Source: Macrococcus epidermidis (GTDB lineage: Bacteria > Bacillota > Bacilli > Staphylococcales > Staphylococcaceae). From it: a stretch of DNA of 64,000 nt. Made by a program: the position numbers and the translations under genes. Below the pieces are notes generated by a model. It ran no database searches and had not been told where the DNA came from. It was given only the letters and a program-made list of their open reading frames with translations. This document shows positions 48,586-58,950 of the stretch, in pieces (the stretch's first letter is position 1; each line of letters starts with the position of its first letter). The stretch spans positions 868,001 to 932,000 of the forward strand of contig NZ_PZJH01000001.1 in NCBI RefSeq assembly GCF_003259695.1. Reading direction: 5' to 3'.

Positions 48586-49260
48586 TTATAGTGGCCCCGA
48601 AATACCTTGTTTTCTGATCATGATAAAGTGAGCTGCTAACAACGCGAATAAACATGCAGGCAAGAAGAATACATGAATAGCGAAGAATCGCGTTAATGTT
48701 TGTGCACCGACAATTTGTGGGTCTCCAGCTAATAACGTTTTAACCCATGGACCGATAAACGGTACAGATTCTGCAATTTGTAAACCTACTTTTGTTGCAA
48801 ATAAAGCTTTCATATCCCATGGTAATAGATAACCTGTAAACGATAATCCTAACATTACGAAGAAAATTAATACGCCGACTAACCAGTTTAATTCACGAGG
48901 TTGTTTATAACTACCTGTAAAGAATACACGAAGCGTATGTAAGAACATCATGACTACAACTAAACTTGCACCCCAGTGATGCATACCACGTACAATAACA
49001 CCTGCTGCAACATCATGCTGTAAATAATAAACTGATTTCCATGCATTTACGATATCTGGTACGTAGTACATTGTTAAGAACATACCTGATAATACTTGAA
49101 TTACTGTGATGAAAAACGTTAAACCACCAAAACAATAAACGAATGCAGAAAAGTGATAAGCAGGGTTAACATGCTCAGGCACCTCATGATCTGCGATATC
49201 GCGCCAGATTGGTGTAATATCAAGTCTGTCATCGACCCAATCATAGATTTTATCGATCAT
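48586..49260 (-). CDS. qcrB: Menaquinol:cytochrome c reductase cytochrome b subunit QcrB
   Basis: Cytochrome b6-type subunit binding two b hemes and menaquinol. The 224 residues have four membrane helices. The His ligands are in RGMHHWGASLVVVMMFLHTL and FAIHVFFLPACLFALLAAHF; GYLLPWD is the conserved quinone-site loop. It is 11 bases after qcrA and 32 before qcrC. Confidence 0.95.
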   Translation of the reverse strand: MIDKIYDWVDDRLDITPIWRDIADHEVPEHVNPAYHFSAFVYCFGGLTFFITVIQVLSGMFLTMYYVPDIVNAWKSVYYLQHDVAAGVIVRGMHHWGASLVVVMMFLHTLRVFFTGSYKQPRELNWLVGVLIFFVMLGLSFTGYLLPWDMKALFATKVGLQIAESVPFIGPWVKTLLAGDPQIVGAQTLTRFFAIHVFFLPACLFALLAAHFIMIRKQGISGPL

Positions 49261-49271
49261 TTTTTACCCTC

Positions 49272-49775
49272 CTATTTCACTAATTCATTTGGATGTTTTT
49301 TACCGATTGTAAGCATTCCGCCTTTATCACCAGTTTCATACTGATCTAAAGGTCCAAGTGGTGGTGTACCAGGAACATTTTTACCATTCTTCTCGTAACG
49401 ACCATTATGACATGGACAGAAGAATTGGTTTGGATTTGATTTATCACCATTCCAGGCAACAGTACAACCTAAGTGCTTACAAACTGGAGACATTGCAATA
49501 ATGTTTTCCCCATCTTTATAAACCCATGCAAATTCTGTTACTTCGCTCGTATACCATGCATCTTTTTGTTCGAATTTGAAGTCAACTTTCGTTGGTTCTT
49601 CAGTAATTTCCGAAACTTTAACGCTTGTTGTTATCATATCTCCTGCTGCTCCAGATTTAAACACAGGATCTAACGCAAAGCGCCCTAAAGGCATAACCAT
49701 ACCAGCAGCCATAAATGATCCAACTCCCATTAAGGAATAGTTTAAAAATTGGCGTCTTGTGACACGTTGGCTCAT
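49272..49775 (-). CDS. qcrA: Rieske iron-sulfur subunit QcrA
   Basis: [2Fe-2S] protein of the bc complex, 167 residues. The cluster ligands are in CKHLGCTVAWNGD and FFCPCHNGRYEKNG. The N-terminus has a twin-arginine motif TRRQFL before a hydrophobic anchor, so it is probably Tat-exported folded. Its Shine-Dalgarno region TTAGAGGGGGGAAAA is unusually G-rich and complementary to the first C-rich loop of the IsrR-like RNA at 3820-3830. Confidence 0.95.
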   Translation of the reverse strand: MSQRVTRRQFLNYSLMGVGSFMAAGMVMPLGRFALDPVFKSGAAGDMITTSVKVSEITEEPTKVDFKFEQKDAWYTSEVTEFAWVYKDGENIIAMSPVCKHLGCTVAWNGDKSNPNQFFCPCHNGRYEKNGKNVPGTPPLGPLDQYETGDKGGMLTIGKKHPNELVK

Positions 49776-49831
49776 TTAATTTTCCCCCCTCTAACGCGAT
49801 TCTTTTATATAAAATATACTAGGACATATCA

Positions 49832-49860
49832 ATTTTAGCTTATTAAGGTGGCTTGGTCAA
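49832..49860 (-). promoter_or_regulatory. Promoter of qcrABC
   Basis: Minus strand TTGACC (49860-49855), 17-base spacer, TAAAAT (49837-49832), about 57 bases before the qcrA start. The predicted leader of roughly 50 bases contains the G-rich ribosome site. Confidence 0.7.
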
Positions 49861-49893
49861 TAAGATGTCACAAATTATGTAATAAAATTGTCA

Positions 49894-50319
49894 TTATTTA
49901 TTCCATAAAATAATAATTGATTTCATCAATGATTTGATGTTCTCTTGTACGAACTCCTGTTTCATTTCATGATCTAATGTTTCTAATGGTAAAATATTTA
50001 TTTTATGTACATTTTCTTTTTCAAGATTAAATTTTTGTGGTATCACAAATACCAGGTTTTTAAATCCGAATGTTTGTAATTGTGATTCGATAGTATCAAG
50101 GATTTTAATATCATCTATGAGCTGAATAGGTGGTACTACTAACAGACGACCTTTAAATTGTTGTTCTACTCCCATCGTTACATATTGAATCATTTCATAA
50201 TGATCAGCGATGTCCATCAAATGTTTTGAGTAATCCACCGGTACAACCGGAATAATTGCAGTGTCGATATATTCAAGTTGATCCTGCAAAGTTTTTAGAT
50301 CCTGATGATTAAATAACAT
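49894..50319 (-). CDS. YpiF family protein (DUF2487)
   Basis: A 141-residue protein of the YpiF family, unknown function, conserved just upstream of qcrA in Bacillus. IDTAIIPVVPVDYSKHLMDI and LVVPPIQLIDDI are recognisable. It overlaps ypiB by 11 bases. In Bacillus the ypiABF genes adjoin qcrABC, as here. Confidence 0.78.
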   Translation of the reverse strand: MLFNHQDLKTLQDQLEYIDTAIIPVVPVDYSKHLMDIADHYEMIQYVTMGVEQQFKGRLLVVPPIQLIDDIKILDTIESQLQTFGFKNLVFVIPQKFNLEKENVHKINILPLETLDHEMKQEFVQENIKSLMKSIIILWNK

Positions 50320-50866
50320 GTTTTCTTTTCCCCTCTAAATCAATTTTTAATTGCGTAAGCATTGCAAAACGGATCTGATTTTTTGTAAGTAAAGTGTCTT
50401 CTATTGCGTAGTTAATCTGTTCAATCAAATAACTAAATAACTTAGGATTTGTGAATATTTCATACAAATCTATTTTCATTTCAATATAATCAATGTTTAA
50501 ATCGTTTTCATCCATCACCAGGAAATCAATTTGATACATTAACTCCTGCTGACATATAATATCGTATTTCAAATCACTAAATAATATATTAACGTATAAC
50601 TGTTTTTTGTTATTTAGTAGATAATGGAAAATAACATCACTATCAGTATAAATACCATGACTTAATATCAAATGTACTTTAAAATGATTAAAAATGATTA
50701 ACTGATCTTTTAGTTGGGTCGTTTTTTTAAATTGTATATGTTCTAAAATATTTGGTTTATCTTTAATTAAATTAAGTAACCACACCGTATTTTTATCATG
50801 AATTTCATATTGATTGAGTAAATACTTTATGAATCCACTACGTTCATCAATGATATTGTAATTCAT
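50309..50866 (-). CDS. YpiB family protein (UPF0302)
   Basis: 185 residues of the UPF0302/YpiB family. FIKYLLNQYEIHDKNTVWLLNLI at the N-terminus is cut short here to its core KYLLNQYE; the C-terminal LLTKNQIRFAMLTQLKIDLE is the IDEAL-like end found in this family. Unknown function, possibly a chaperone-like partner near aromatic or respiratory genes. It overlaps ypiA by one base. Confidence 0.78.
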   Translation of the reverse strand: MNYNIIDERSGFIKYLLNQYEIHDKNTVWLLNLIKDKPNILEHIQFKKTTQLKDQLIIFNHFKVHLILSHGIYTDSDVIFHYLLNNKKQLYVNILFSDLKYDIICQQELMYQIDFLVMDENDLNIDYIEMKIDLYEIFTNPKLFSYLIEQINYAIEDTLLTKNQIRFAMLTQLKIDLEGKRKHVI

Positions 50867-52080
50867 TAAGCATCAATATCCGCATTCGGGTCGATTTGAA
50901 GTATTAACGCATACAATTGTTCGGCAAGTTTTACATCTGCAATCTCACGTGCATAGTTATAATAATCCGTTAAGAATTGTGTATTATCTTTTAGCACATT
51001 ATAGCTTTCGGCATAAAAATGTTTCGCTTCTGTATCTTTTTCTAATTGCTGATAACTAAAAGCCAGATGCCACATCACTGTTGGATCTAAATCTTCTTCG
51101 TCTATATATGCAAATAATTTCACAAGATCTTCATATGCTTCTTCTTCTCTATAGTAATCAGCAAGTAATAATGATGCTTCAACATATGATGGATCTATTG
51201 TTAACGCCTGAATTAAATATTCAACCCCCTTTTCATTATGCATCTTAATCATGATGCGTCCTGTATCAACAAGCAACTCTTTATAAAACTCATTTAAACT
51301 TAAACCTTTTTGTCCTACAATGATTGCATCATTGTATTTACGTTCGCTTTCTAACAAGTTTACGAGTAATAAATAAGCCTGCATATAATCCGGATCTTTA
51401 TCTAATAAGGTTTGCAATGTTTGAATACTGCGTTCTATACGATCTGCTTTCTGATAACTGATCGCCATCTTGAAATAATCATCACTTAGCATATCCTTGT
51501 CATCTATTTTTTCATAATGTTCTACCGCTTCTTCATAGTCACCTGATTGTAAGACACAATCAGCTAAGCGAGATTGAATATTAACATTATTGACACGGTC
51601 AATTCCATTATTTAACAAATATTCATAACTTCGTGCTGCCGGTAAATATTGACCGTCAAAATAATAGAGTTCAGCAAGTGCAAAACTTATAATTGGATCC
51701 TCACTGGACATCGTATATGCCTGTTTCACTTTTTCAATCGCTACTTCAAGCATATCCTGCTGTTGATAGATATCAGCTTCTAACATTAAACGTTCTACAG
51801 TTAGTGGTGTATTATGTAGTACCTCTATCGCCTTATCATGTTGATTATCATCAATTAAACATTCAATATAATAAGCCATAACATCTGGTTCATCAGGATA
51901 CAGCTCAAATAATCTTGCGAACACCTTCAATCCTTGTGGATTAAGGCCATATTGCAATAATGTATCCCCGAGTTGAAATAAAGCGTCATGATCATCAGTA
52001 AATAGTGCTCCGTCAATTGATTCGTACAGATTGTCCAAATTTTGCAGATGAATCTGGTCAATGATCTGATAAATATCCAT
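50866..52080 (-). CDS. TPR-repeat protein YpiA
   Basis: 404 residues composed almost wholly of tetratricopeptide repeats, at least nine units, for example EPIISFALAELYYFDGQYLP and DYMQAYLLLVNLLESERKYN. No signal peptide or membrane helix, so cytoplasmic; partners unknown. It lies between aroA (1-base overlap) and ypiB, the order found in Bacillus and Staphylococcus. Confidence 0.82.
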   Translation of the reverse strand: MDIYQIIDQIHLQNLDNLYESIDGALFTDDHDALFQLGDTLLQYGLNPQGLKVFARLFELYPDEPDVMAYYIECLIDDNQHDKAIEVLHNTPLTVERLMLEADIYQQQDMLEVAIEKVKQAYTMSSEDPIISFALAELYYFDGQYLPAARSYEYLLNNGIDRVNNVNIQSRLADCVLQSGDYEEAVEHYEKIDDKDMLSDDYFKMAISYQKADRIERSIQTLQTLLDKDPDYMQAYLLLVNLLESERKYNDAIIVGQKGLSLNEFYKELLVDTGRIMIKMHNEKGVEYLIQALTIDPSYVEASLLLADYYREEEAYEDLVKLFAYIDEEDLDPTVMWHLAFSYQQLEKDTEAKHFYAESYNVLKDNTQFLTDYYNYAREIADVKLAEQLYALILQIDPNADIDA

Positions 52081-53387
52081 TATTTTCCTCCTTGTAGTGT
52101 TCTTAAATCATCCATAAATGATGGATACGATATATTAACTGCTTCAAAATGATCAATTTCAATATCTTCATTTTCTAATAAATTCGCAATTGCAAGCAGC
52201 ATACCAATACGATGATCATTAAAAGATGAAAATCGCGTGTTTAGCATCGATTCTTTTTCATGCCCATAAATTATCATACCATCATCAGTAGCTTCTAAAT
52301 GATAACCGAGCTGATTCAAACTTTCAACTACCTTGTCTATTCTGTTCGTTTCCTTTACCTTCAATTCTTCTGCATCACGTATCATACTTCTACCACGCGC
52401 CTGTGTCATCAATAATGCAATAATCGGTATCTCATCAATTAATGTTGGGATCATATCCCCATAAACATCTGTTGCATTTAACTGGGCTGTATATTTCACC
52501 TCTATATCGCATATCGGTTCCGCGCCGTCAGAAACAGATTTTAAAGAAATTTGTCCACCCATTGCCTGTACAACTTCAATAATACCAGAACGTGTCATAT
52601 TTGTTCCGACATTTCTGATGACAATATGACTTCCGGGAATGATTAAACCGGCTACGATAAAGAATGCAGCAGAAGAAATATCACCAGGTACTTGTACATC
52701 AGTAGTTACTAAATTATCTATGGAATGCGCTGGTAAGTGGATATAATCATCTTGCTTCTCAACCTCAATGCCAAACTGTTGAAACATGAGTTCTGTGTGG
52801 TTACGTGAAGTCACCTGTTCTTTTAACATAACATCGCTTTTTGCATACAAACCTGCAAATAATATCGCTGACTTTACTTGAGCACTTTTAACCTGCATAT
52901 CATATGTTATCCCATTAATATTAGCAATATTATTCATGCTATTGATAACAAGTGGTGTACGACTATTATTTTGACTACCAGTAATATCCACACCCATTAA
53001 ACGCAACGGTTCAATGACACGATCCATCGGTCTTTTCGCTATTGAATCATCACCACTCATCACAGACATAAATGGCAGCCCCGCAAGTACACCAGACAAT
53101 AACCGTGTCGTTGTGCCTGAATTACCAGTGTCCAGCACTTGTGTAGGCTCAACAAAATTACGATAACCTTGCGCGTTAATTATTATTTCTTTATTTACTT
53201 CATTAACCCGAATATCCACGCCTAACTTTCGGAAAATATTAATCGTACTCAAACAATCTTCACCTAATAAAGGGTCTATGATTTTCATTTTTCCTTCCGA
53301 TAAACTACCTAAGATAATTGCGCGATGTGTGATTGACTTATCGCCAGGTACTTTTATCTCGCCTGTTAATCCTTTACTTTTCACCAT
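52080..53387 (-). CDS. aroA: 3-phosphoshikimate 1-carboxyvinyltransferase (EPSP synthase)
   Basis: Sixth step of the shikimate pathway. The 435 residues contain VPGDKSITHRAIILG near the start, LDTGNSGTTTRLLSGVLAG, the substrate loop AKRPMDRVIEPL, and KVKETNRIDKVVESL. It overlaps aroB by 14 bases and ypiA by one base. It supplies chorismate for menaquinone and aromatic amino acids. Confidence 0.95.
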   Translation of the reverse strand: MVKSKGLTGEIKVPGDKSITHRAIILGSLSEGKMKIIDPLLGEDCLSTINIFRKLGVDIRVNEVNKEIIINAQGYRNFVEPTQVLDTGNSGTTTRLLSGVLAGLPFMSVMSGDDSIAKRPMDRVIEPLRLMGVDITGSQNNSRTPLVINSMNNIANINGITYDMQVKSAQVKSAILFAGLYAKSDVMLKEQVTSRNHTELMFQQFGIEVEKQDDYIHLPAHSIDNLVTTDVQVPGDISSAAFFIVAGLIIPGSHIVIRNVGTNMTRSGIIEVVQAMGGQISLKSVSDGAEPICDIEVKYTAQLNATDVYGDMIPTLIDEIPIIALLMTQARGRSMIRDAEELKVKETNRIDKVVESLNQLGYHLEATDDGMIIYGHEKESMLNTRFSSFNDHRIGMLLAIANLLENEDIEIDHFEAVNISYPSFMDDLRTLQGGK

Positions 53388-54498
53388 AACAACTCCTTAA
53401 TACAGTAACCCAGCGCTCAAAAGACTTTTTCAATGTGCCGTATTCAAATGATTTCAAATAAAACACATCTTCTAAATGACCTTGTCGTTGTTTCATGACA
53501 ACAAAACTAATACTTTCAGTTTCATTTTTCTTATCTTTACTGAGCAGTGCGTAATAATGTTCAAATGATTTCACTTCTACTTCTGGAAACCCTAGCTGAA
53601 TCAGCCAATGATAAAACTTTTCGATTACATTTTCTTCATATCCACTTAAAATAAGTGCATACATCATCCCATGTATAACAGCAATACCATGTGGCAATTT
53701 GTGCGAAAATTCTAAAGCATGTCCTAACGTATGTCCAAAGTTTAAATATTTACGTACGCCACTTTCTAACTCATCACGCTCTACGATATTCAGTTTTGTT
53801 TGAATGCCATAAGTAAGCCATGTTTGTATTTTAAGCATATCTTTTAAGTCGTCCGGTTTATTAAATACCTGCATTAATCTTGATAAATCATCATTTACGA
53901 TATCACTTATCTGATTTACTTTGTAATTGCCATTCAATAATACGTGCTTCAAGATTTCAGCAAACCCACTTAAAAGCTCAGCATCATTTAAAGTATTCAA
54001 AAAAGAAATATCATATATCACTCCATCAGGTCGTTTAAATGCACCGATTAAATTCTTGCCATGTTTAGAATTTATTCCTGTCTTTCCTCCAATTGCAGCA
54101 TCATGAGCTAAGATCGTAGTAGGTACCTGAATGAACGAGATACCACGTAATAAACTTGCAGCAACATAGCCTGTAAAATCTCCAGTAGCCCCTCCACCGA
54201 TAGCAATCAAGCAATCATTACGTTTAATATTTTTTTCAAGTAATAGTTCTATCATTGTATTAAAATGATACATCGTCTTTACAGCTTCACCTGAAGGAAT
54301 CAACATTTTATCAATATCATATCTTTTCATGAATGCATCTATCTTTGCTTTGTGAAGACGATACACATAAGTATCAATTAATGCATAACATTTGTGATAA
54401 TGATTTAGATCATATTCCAGTTCCAATGCATTTTCTGAAACAATAATCTCATAATTTTTCGCCTTTTGGTCCACCTGATAATTTGTTATGAGTTTCAT
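53374..54498 (-). CDS. aroB: 3-dehydroquinate synthase
   Basis: NAD-dependent cyclase making 3-dehydroquinate. The 374 residues include the NAD-binding IAIGGGATGDFTGYVAASLL, QVPTTILAHDAAIGGKTGIN, and the zinc-ligand HTLGHALEFSHKLPHG. It begins directly after the aroC stop with no gap and overlaps aroA. Confidence 0.95.
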   Translation of the reverse strand: MKLITNYQVDQKAKNYEIIVSENALELEYDLNHYHKCYALIDTYVYRLHKAKIDAFMKRYDIDKMLIPSGEAVKTMYHFNTMIELLLEKNIKRNDCLIAIGGGATGDFTGYVAASLLRGISFIQVPTTILAHDAAIGGKTGINSKHGKNLIGAFKRPDGVIYDISFLNTLNDAELLSGFAEILKHVLLNGNYKVNQISDIVNDDLSRLMQVFNKPDDLKDMLKIQTWLTYGIQTKLNIVERDELESGVRKYLNFGHTLGHALEFSHKLPHGIAVIHGMMYALILSGYEENVIEKFYHWLIQLGFPEVEVKSFEHYYALLSKDKKNETESISFVVMKQRQGHLEDVFYLKSFEYGTLKKSFERWVTVLRSCYGEK

Positions 54499-55656
54499 CT
54501 AGAACTCCTTAATATAAGTTTTGTGACGTTCAATATTATCCTGTAATTGAGCTAAATCATTGGATTGAAACTCATCTAGTATTTCTTTCGCAATCTCAAA
54601 AGCAACAGCATGTTCACAAACAATTGATGCTGCCGGCACAGCACAGCTATCACTGCGTTCTATAGAAGCTTTATATACTTCCTTTGTATTAATATCGACT
54701 GAATCAAGCGGTTTGTATAGTGTTGGAATAGGCTTCATTACAGCATTAACGATAATTGGCATGCCATTGGTCATCCCGCCTTCAAATCCTCCAAGCTGAT
54801 TAGATAAGCGATAATATCCTGACTTATTATAACCAATGGGATCCTGCACTTGACTACCGGGTAAATGCTTCATATCATAGCCTGCACCAAATGACACTGC
54901 TTTAAATGCATTAATGCTAATAACAGATTGTGCCACTTTACCATCTAATTTACGGTCATAATGCACATAGCTTCCTAAACCAGCTGGAACGTTCTCTACA
55001 ATAACCTGTACTTCACCGCCGATAGAATCCCCATTTGATTTTGCCTGATCGATTGTATCTCGCATCTGTTGTGCAACATTGTCATCTATACAACGCACAT
55101 CATTATTATCATTATTTTCTTTAATCGTATGAATTGGATAATCGTTATTATCTCTAGCACCACCAATTTCAACGACACGTGAAAATATATCAATACCCAG
55201 CTGACTCAATAACACTTTGCAGACAGCACCTACTGCAACACGCGCAGCCGTTTCACGTGCACTAGAACGTTCTAACACATTACGGAGATCACGATGGCGA
55301 TATTTCATGCCGCCTACTAAATCAGCATGTCCTGGACGTGGTTTGGTTATAACACGTTTTACAGGTTCTGTATCATCTTTTGGATCTACACCCATCACTT
55401 TCAACCAATGTTTATGATCATCATTTGTAATCTCTAAAGTAATCGGTGAGCCAAGTGTAACACCGTGCCTCACACCAGAAGTTATCTCTACAGTATCTTT
55501 TTCAATCTGCATACGTCTACCTCGGCCATAACCACCTTGACGTTTAAATAATTCCTGATTGATCTTATCGCTTGTAAGCTGCATGTTAGAAGGCATACCT
55601 TCTATAATGACTGTGAGTTTAGGACCATGTGATTCTCCCGCTGTTAAAAATCTCAA
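54499..55656 (-). CDS. aroC: Chorismate synthase
   Basis: Last shikimate step, needing reduced FMN. The 385 residues begin [20 protein letters not shown] and contain [31 protein letters not shown], and [16 protein letters not shown], plus [13 protein letters not shown]. It is separated from ndk by a terminator, so aroC-aroB-aroA-ypiA-ypiB-ypiF probably has its own promoter. Confidence 0.95.
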   Translation of the reverse strand: MRFLTAGESHGPKLTVIIEGMPSNMQLTSDKINQELFKRQGGYGRGRRMQIEKDTVEITSGVRHGVTLGSPITLEITNDDHKHWLKVMGVDPKDDTEPVKRVITKPRPGHADLVGGMKYRHRDLRNVLERSSARETAARVAVGAVCKVLLSQLGIDIFSRVVEIGGARDNNDYPIHTIKENNDNNDVRCIDDNVAQQMRDTIDQAKSNGDSIGGEVQVIVENVPAGLGSYVHYDRKLDGKVAQSVISINAFKAVSFGAGYDMKHLPGSQVQDPIGYNKSGYYRLSNQLGGFEGGMTNGMPIIVNAVMKPIPTLYKPLDSVDINTKEVYKASIERSDSCAVPAASIVCEHAVAFEIAKEILDEFQSNDLAQLQDNIERHKTYIKEF

Positions 55657-55740
55657 AATAATCGCTCCTTAATATTTATCATTACTAAATCTTATCAAAT
55701 ATATGCTTGTTTCTCCAATGTATTATATTTAAATCCAAAT

Positions 55741-55773
55741 AAAAAAAGACAGTCATCAAAATGATAACTGTCT
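55741..55773 (-). terminator. Terminator of ndk
   Basis: AGACAGTCATC (55747-55757) and GATAACTGTCT (55763-55773) pair with one G-T pair; seven T follow on the minus strand. It separates ndk from aroC. Confidence 0.85.
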
Positions 55774-55783
55774 ATCTTATGAA

Positions 55784-56230
55784 TTAGTACACCCAAGCAG
55801 ATGTAACTAAGTTGTAATCTATAATTTCTTCTTGTTTGAACCATAATGCGATTTCTTTTTCCGCTGATGCTACTGAATCAGAACCGTGGATAATATTTTT
55901 ACCAACTGTCATACCATAGTCACCACGAATTGTTCCTGGTGCACTTTCAGCAGGATTAGTTTTACCAACTAATGTACGTCCAATTTCCACTACATTCTCC
56001 CCTTCTAAAACCATTGCAAAAACTGGTCCAGAAGTAATGAAATCAACTAATTCTCCGAAGAAAGGTTTTTCACTATGTTCACCATAATGTGTCTTTGCTA
56101 AATCTTCAGACACTGTCATTAATTTAGCACCTACAATTTTAATCCCTTTGTTTTCGATGCGTTTTACGATTTCTCCAACAAGTCCTCGTCCTACGCCATC
56201 AGGTTTAATCATTAAGAAAGTTTTTTCCAT
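55784..56230 (-). CDS. ndk: Nucleoside diphosphate kinase
   Basis: Transfers gamma-phosphate between nucleoside triphosphates. 148 residues, [20 protein letters not shown] at the start and the phospho-His in [16 protein letters not shown]. It follows hepT by 72 bases, as in Bacillus and Staphylococcus. Confidence 0.95.
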   Translation of the reverse strand: MEKTFLMIKPDGVGRGLVGEIVKRIENKGIKIVGAKLMTVSEDLAKTHYGEHSEKPFFGELVDFITSGPVFAMVLEGENVVEIGRTLVGKTNPAESAPGTIRGDYGMTVGKNIIHGSDSVASAEKEIALWFKQEEIIDYNLVTSAWVY

Positions 56231-56302
56231 TATTTATCCCTACCTCATTGTTTTTTGTGTAGCCTAGAATATTTTATCATTGTAAGCGATTTCTTTCAAT
56301 TC

Positions 56303-57292
<990 letters not shown>

Positions 57293-57295
57293 TTA

Positions 57296-58015
57296 TTATT
57301 TCTTAGGTTTGTAAGCTTTATGCATCGCACTTACGCCACCAGTAAATCCTTTAAATTTAATATGGGTAAAACCCACACCTGCCATTAATTTTGCTAATGT
57401 ATATTTATCTGGGAAATCAAAAGCTGATTGTTGTAACCAGCTATATTCTTTCATTGATTTTGCAAATACTTTTCCGAACAATGGCATAACGTATTTGAAA
57501 TACAATGTATATCCTTCTTTAAAAACAGGCATGGTTGGATGACTTGTTTCTAAAATCACAATCATGCCACCTGGTTTTAAGACACGATAAATTTCTGCCA
57601 ATCCTTTTTCAAAGTCCGGTAAGTTTCTTAAACCAAATCCAATGGTTACATAATCAAATTGATTATCTTCAAAAGGCATATCCATCGCATTACCATGAAT
57701 TAGTTCTATATTGTCATAGCCCTTTACTTTCTTCTTCGCTACTTCCAGCATATTCTCACTAAAATCAAGCCCGGTTACGTGACCGTCTGGTCCAACCGCA
57801 TTAGCCATCTGTATCGTCCAGTCACCTGTACCGCAACAAACATCTAAAGCTTTCGACCCTTTTTTTACTTTCATTTGCTTCATCGTATATTTACGCCAAG
57901 CTTTATGTTGATTGAAACTAATAATGTCATTTAATTTATCATATTTTGTTGAAACGTTTTGAAAGACGTTATGTACCATTTCAGTTTTTTCTTCGCTTGT
58001 CATTGGTTTTGACAT
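57296..58015 (-). CDS. menG: Demethylmenaquinone methyltransferase
   Basis: SAM-dependent C-methylation of demethylmenaquinone, the final menaquinone step. 239 residues: [20 protein letters not shown], motif [37 protein letters not shown], and the C-terminal [17 protein letters not shown]. It is between hepS and hepT, so the side-chain and methylation genes are together. Confidence 0.95.
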   Translation of the reverse strand: MSKPMTSEEKTEMVHNVFQNVSTKYDKLNDIISFNQHKAWRKYTMKQMKVKKGSKALDVCCGTGDWTIQMANAVGPDGHVTGLDFSENMLEVAKKKVKGYDNIELIHGNAMDMPFEDNQFDYVTIGFGLRNLPDFEKGLAEIYRVLKPGGMIVILETSHPTMPVFKEGYTLYFKYVMPLFGKVFAKSMKEYSWLQQSAFDFPDKYTLAKLMAGVGFTHIKFKGFTGGVSAMHKAYKPKK

Positions 58016-58043
58016 TTAAGCCACCACTTTCATCTATGTATAG

Positions 58044-58439
58044 TTAAGCCATAAAAGGCATTACAAAAATATTATCGATTTTTTCTTTCACTGTAGGATC
58101 ATTTGACTGCGAATATTGTTGCTTAAGTTCATTTTGTCTTGCAACACATTCAGTAAGTACCTGATATTGCGTTTGTTGGAAAGGTGATGCTAAATAACGA
58201 TAGAATAATGCACTTAATAAATCGGTTGAGAGCACATATCGATCTTTATTGCTATCATCCACCATATCCTGCATGCGCATACTTGTGTCAATCGCAAGTA
58301 TCGCACATTTCGTCTGATCATCAAGATCTAACAATTTCGTTTGTGCTAATATATCCTGGTTGACTTGTATCATTTCGAAAAAGGGATATCGCTTCTTTAA
58401 TTGGTCAATATCGTTTAGGAATCTTTCATAAAAGCTCAT
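58044..58439 (-). CDS. hepS: Heptaprenyl diphosphate synthase component I-like protein, short
   Basis: 131 residues at the fixed position of hepS (between hup and menG). TDLLSALFYRYLASP resembles the conserved LLSGDLLFSRFY-like helix of component I. The protein is clearly shorter than Bacillus HepS (about 250 residues), and the reading frame is open with a normal GAGGT ribosome site, so it is a short form rather than an obvious frameshift. It is expected to partner HepT for chain-length control; that is inferred from place and weak similarity. Confidence 0.7.
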   Translation of the reverse strand: MSFYERFLNDIDQLKKRYPFFEMIQVNQDILAQTKLLDLDDQTKCAILAIDTSMRMQDMVDDSNKDRYVLSTDLLSALFYRYLASPFQQTQYQVLTECVARQNELKQQYSQSNDPTVKEKIDNIFVMPFMA

Positions 58440-58525
58440 CGTCTTTACCTCTATCGTTTATTCTTTTTCTATTATAACTTAATATTAGAAAATTTAAACA
58501 AGATTAAACCGATTAGGAAAAAAAT

Positions 58526-58548
58526 AAAAAGCCCTATTCGGGCTTTTT
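58526..58548. terminator. Terminator after hup
   Basis: AAAAAGCCC (58526-58534) and GGGCTTTTT (58540-58548) with a 5-base loop; the T run follows on both strands. Confidence 0.85.
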
Positions 58549-58557
58549 ATAACACAA

Positions 58558-58830
58558 TTATTTAACTGCGTCTTTTAATGCTTTACCAGCTTTAAATGCT
58601 GGGACTTTACTAGCTGGAATATCGATTTCTTTACCTGTTTGTGGGTTACGACCCTTACGAGCAGCACGTTCACGAACTTCAAAGTTACCAAAACCGATTA
58701 ATTGTACTTTCTCACCATTTGATAATGATTTTTGAATTGATTCAAAAACAGCATCAACAGCTAAACCTGCTTCTTTTTTAGTTAAGTTAGCACTTTCTGA
58801 AACCGCATTGATTAAGTCTGTTTTATTCAC
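58558..58830 (-). CDS. hup: DNA-binding protein HU
   Basis: Nucleoid histone-like protein, 90 residues: [20 protein letters not shown], the HU signature [20 protein letters not shown], and [14 protein letters not shown]. The start is GTG at 58830 with GGGGAGGTG upstream at good spacing. It is monocistronic with its own terminator and a leader hairpin. Confidence 0.96.
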   Translation of the reverse strand: MNKTDLINAVSESANLTKKEAGLAVDAVFESIQKSLSNGEKVQLIGFGNFEVRERAARKGRNPQTGKEIDIPASKVPAFKAGKALKDAVK

Positions 58831-58858
58831 GTCAATTCACCTCCCCAAAGGTTATGTA

Positions 58859-58878
58859 AATGATACGAAAGTATCATT
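58859..58878 (-). promoter_or_regulatory. Leader hairpin of hup
   Basis: AATGATAC and GTATCATT are perfect arms around a 4-base loop, about 29 bases upstream of the hup GTG and outside the ribosome site. No T run follows, so it is not a terminator. It may stabilise the mRNA or bind a regulator; its function is inferred. Confidence 0.4.
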
Positions 58879-58926
58879 CTGTAATGACTTTAACATAATA
58901 AACGTTGTCACTGCAACGATTAATAC

Positions 58927-58950
58927 AAAAAAATGAATAAATTTTTCATT
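58927..58950 (-). terminator. Weak AT-rich terminator after yphF
   Basis: AATGAA (58932-58937) and TTCATT (58945-58950), then a T tract on the minus strand just after the yphF stop. The stem is short and AT-only. Confidence 0.4.
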
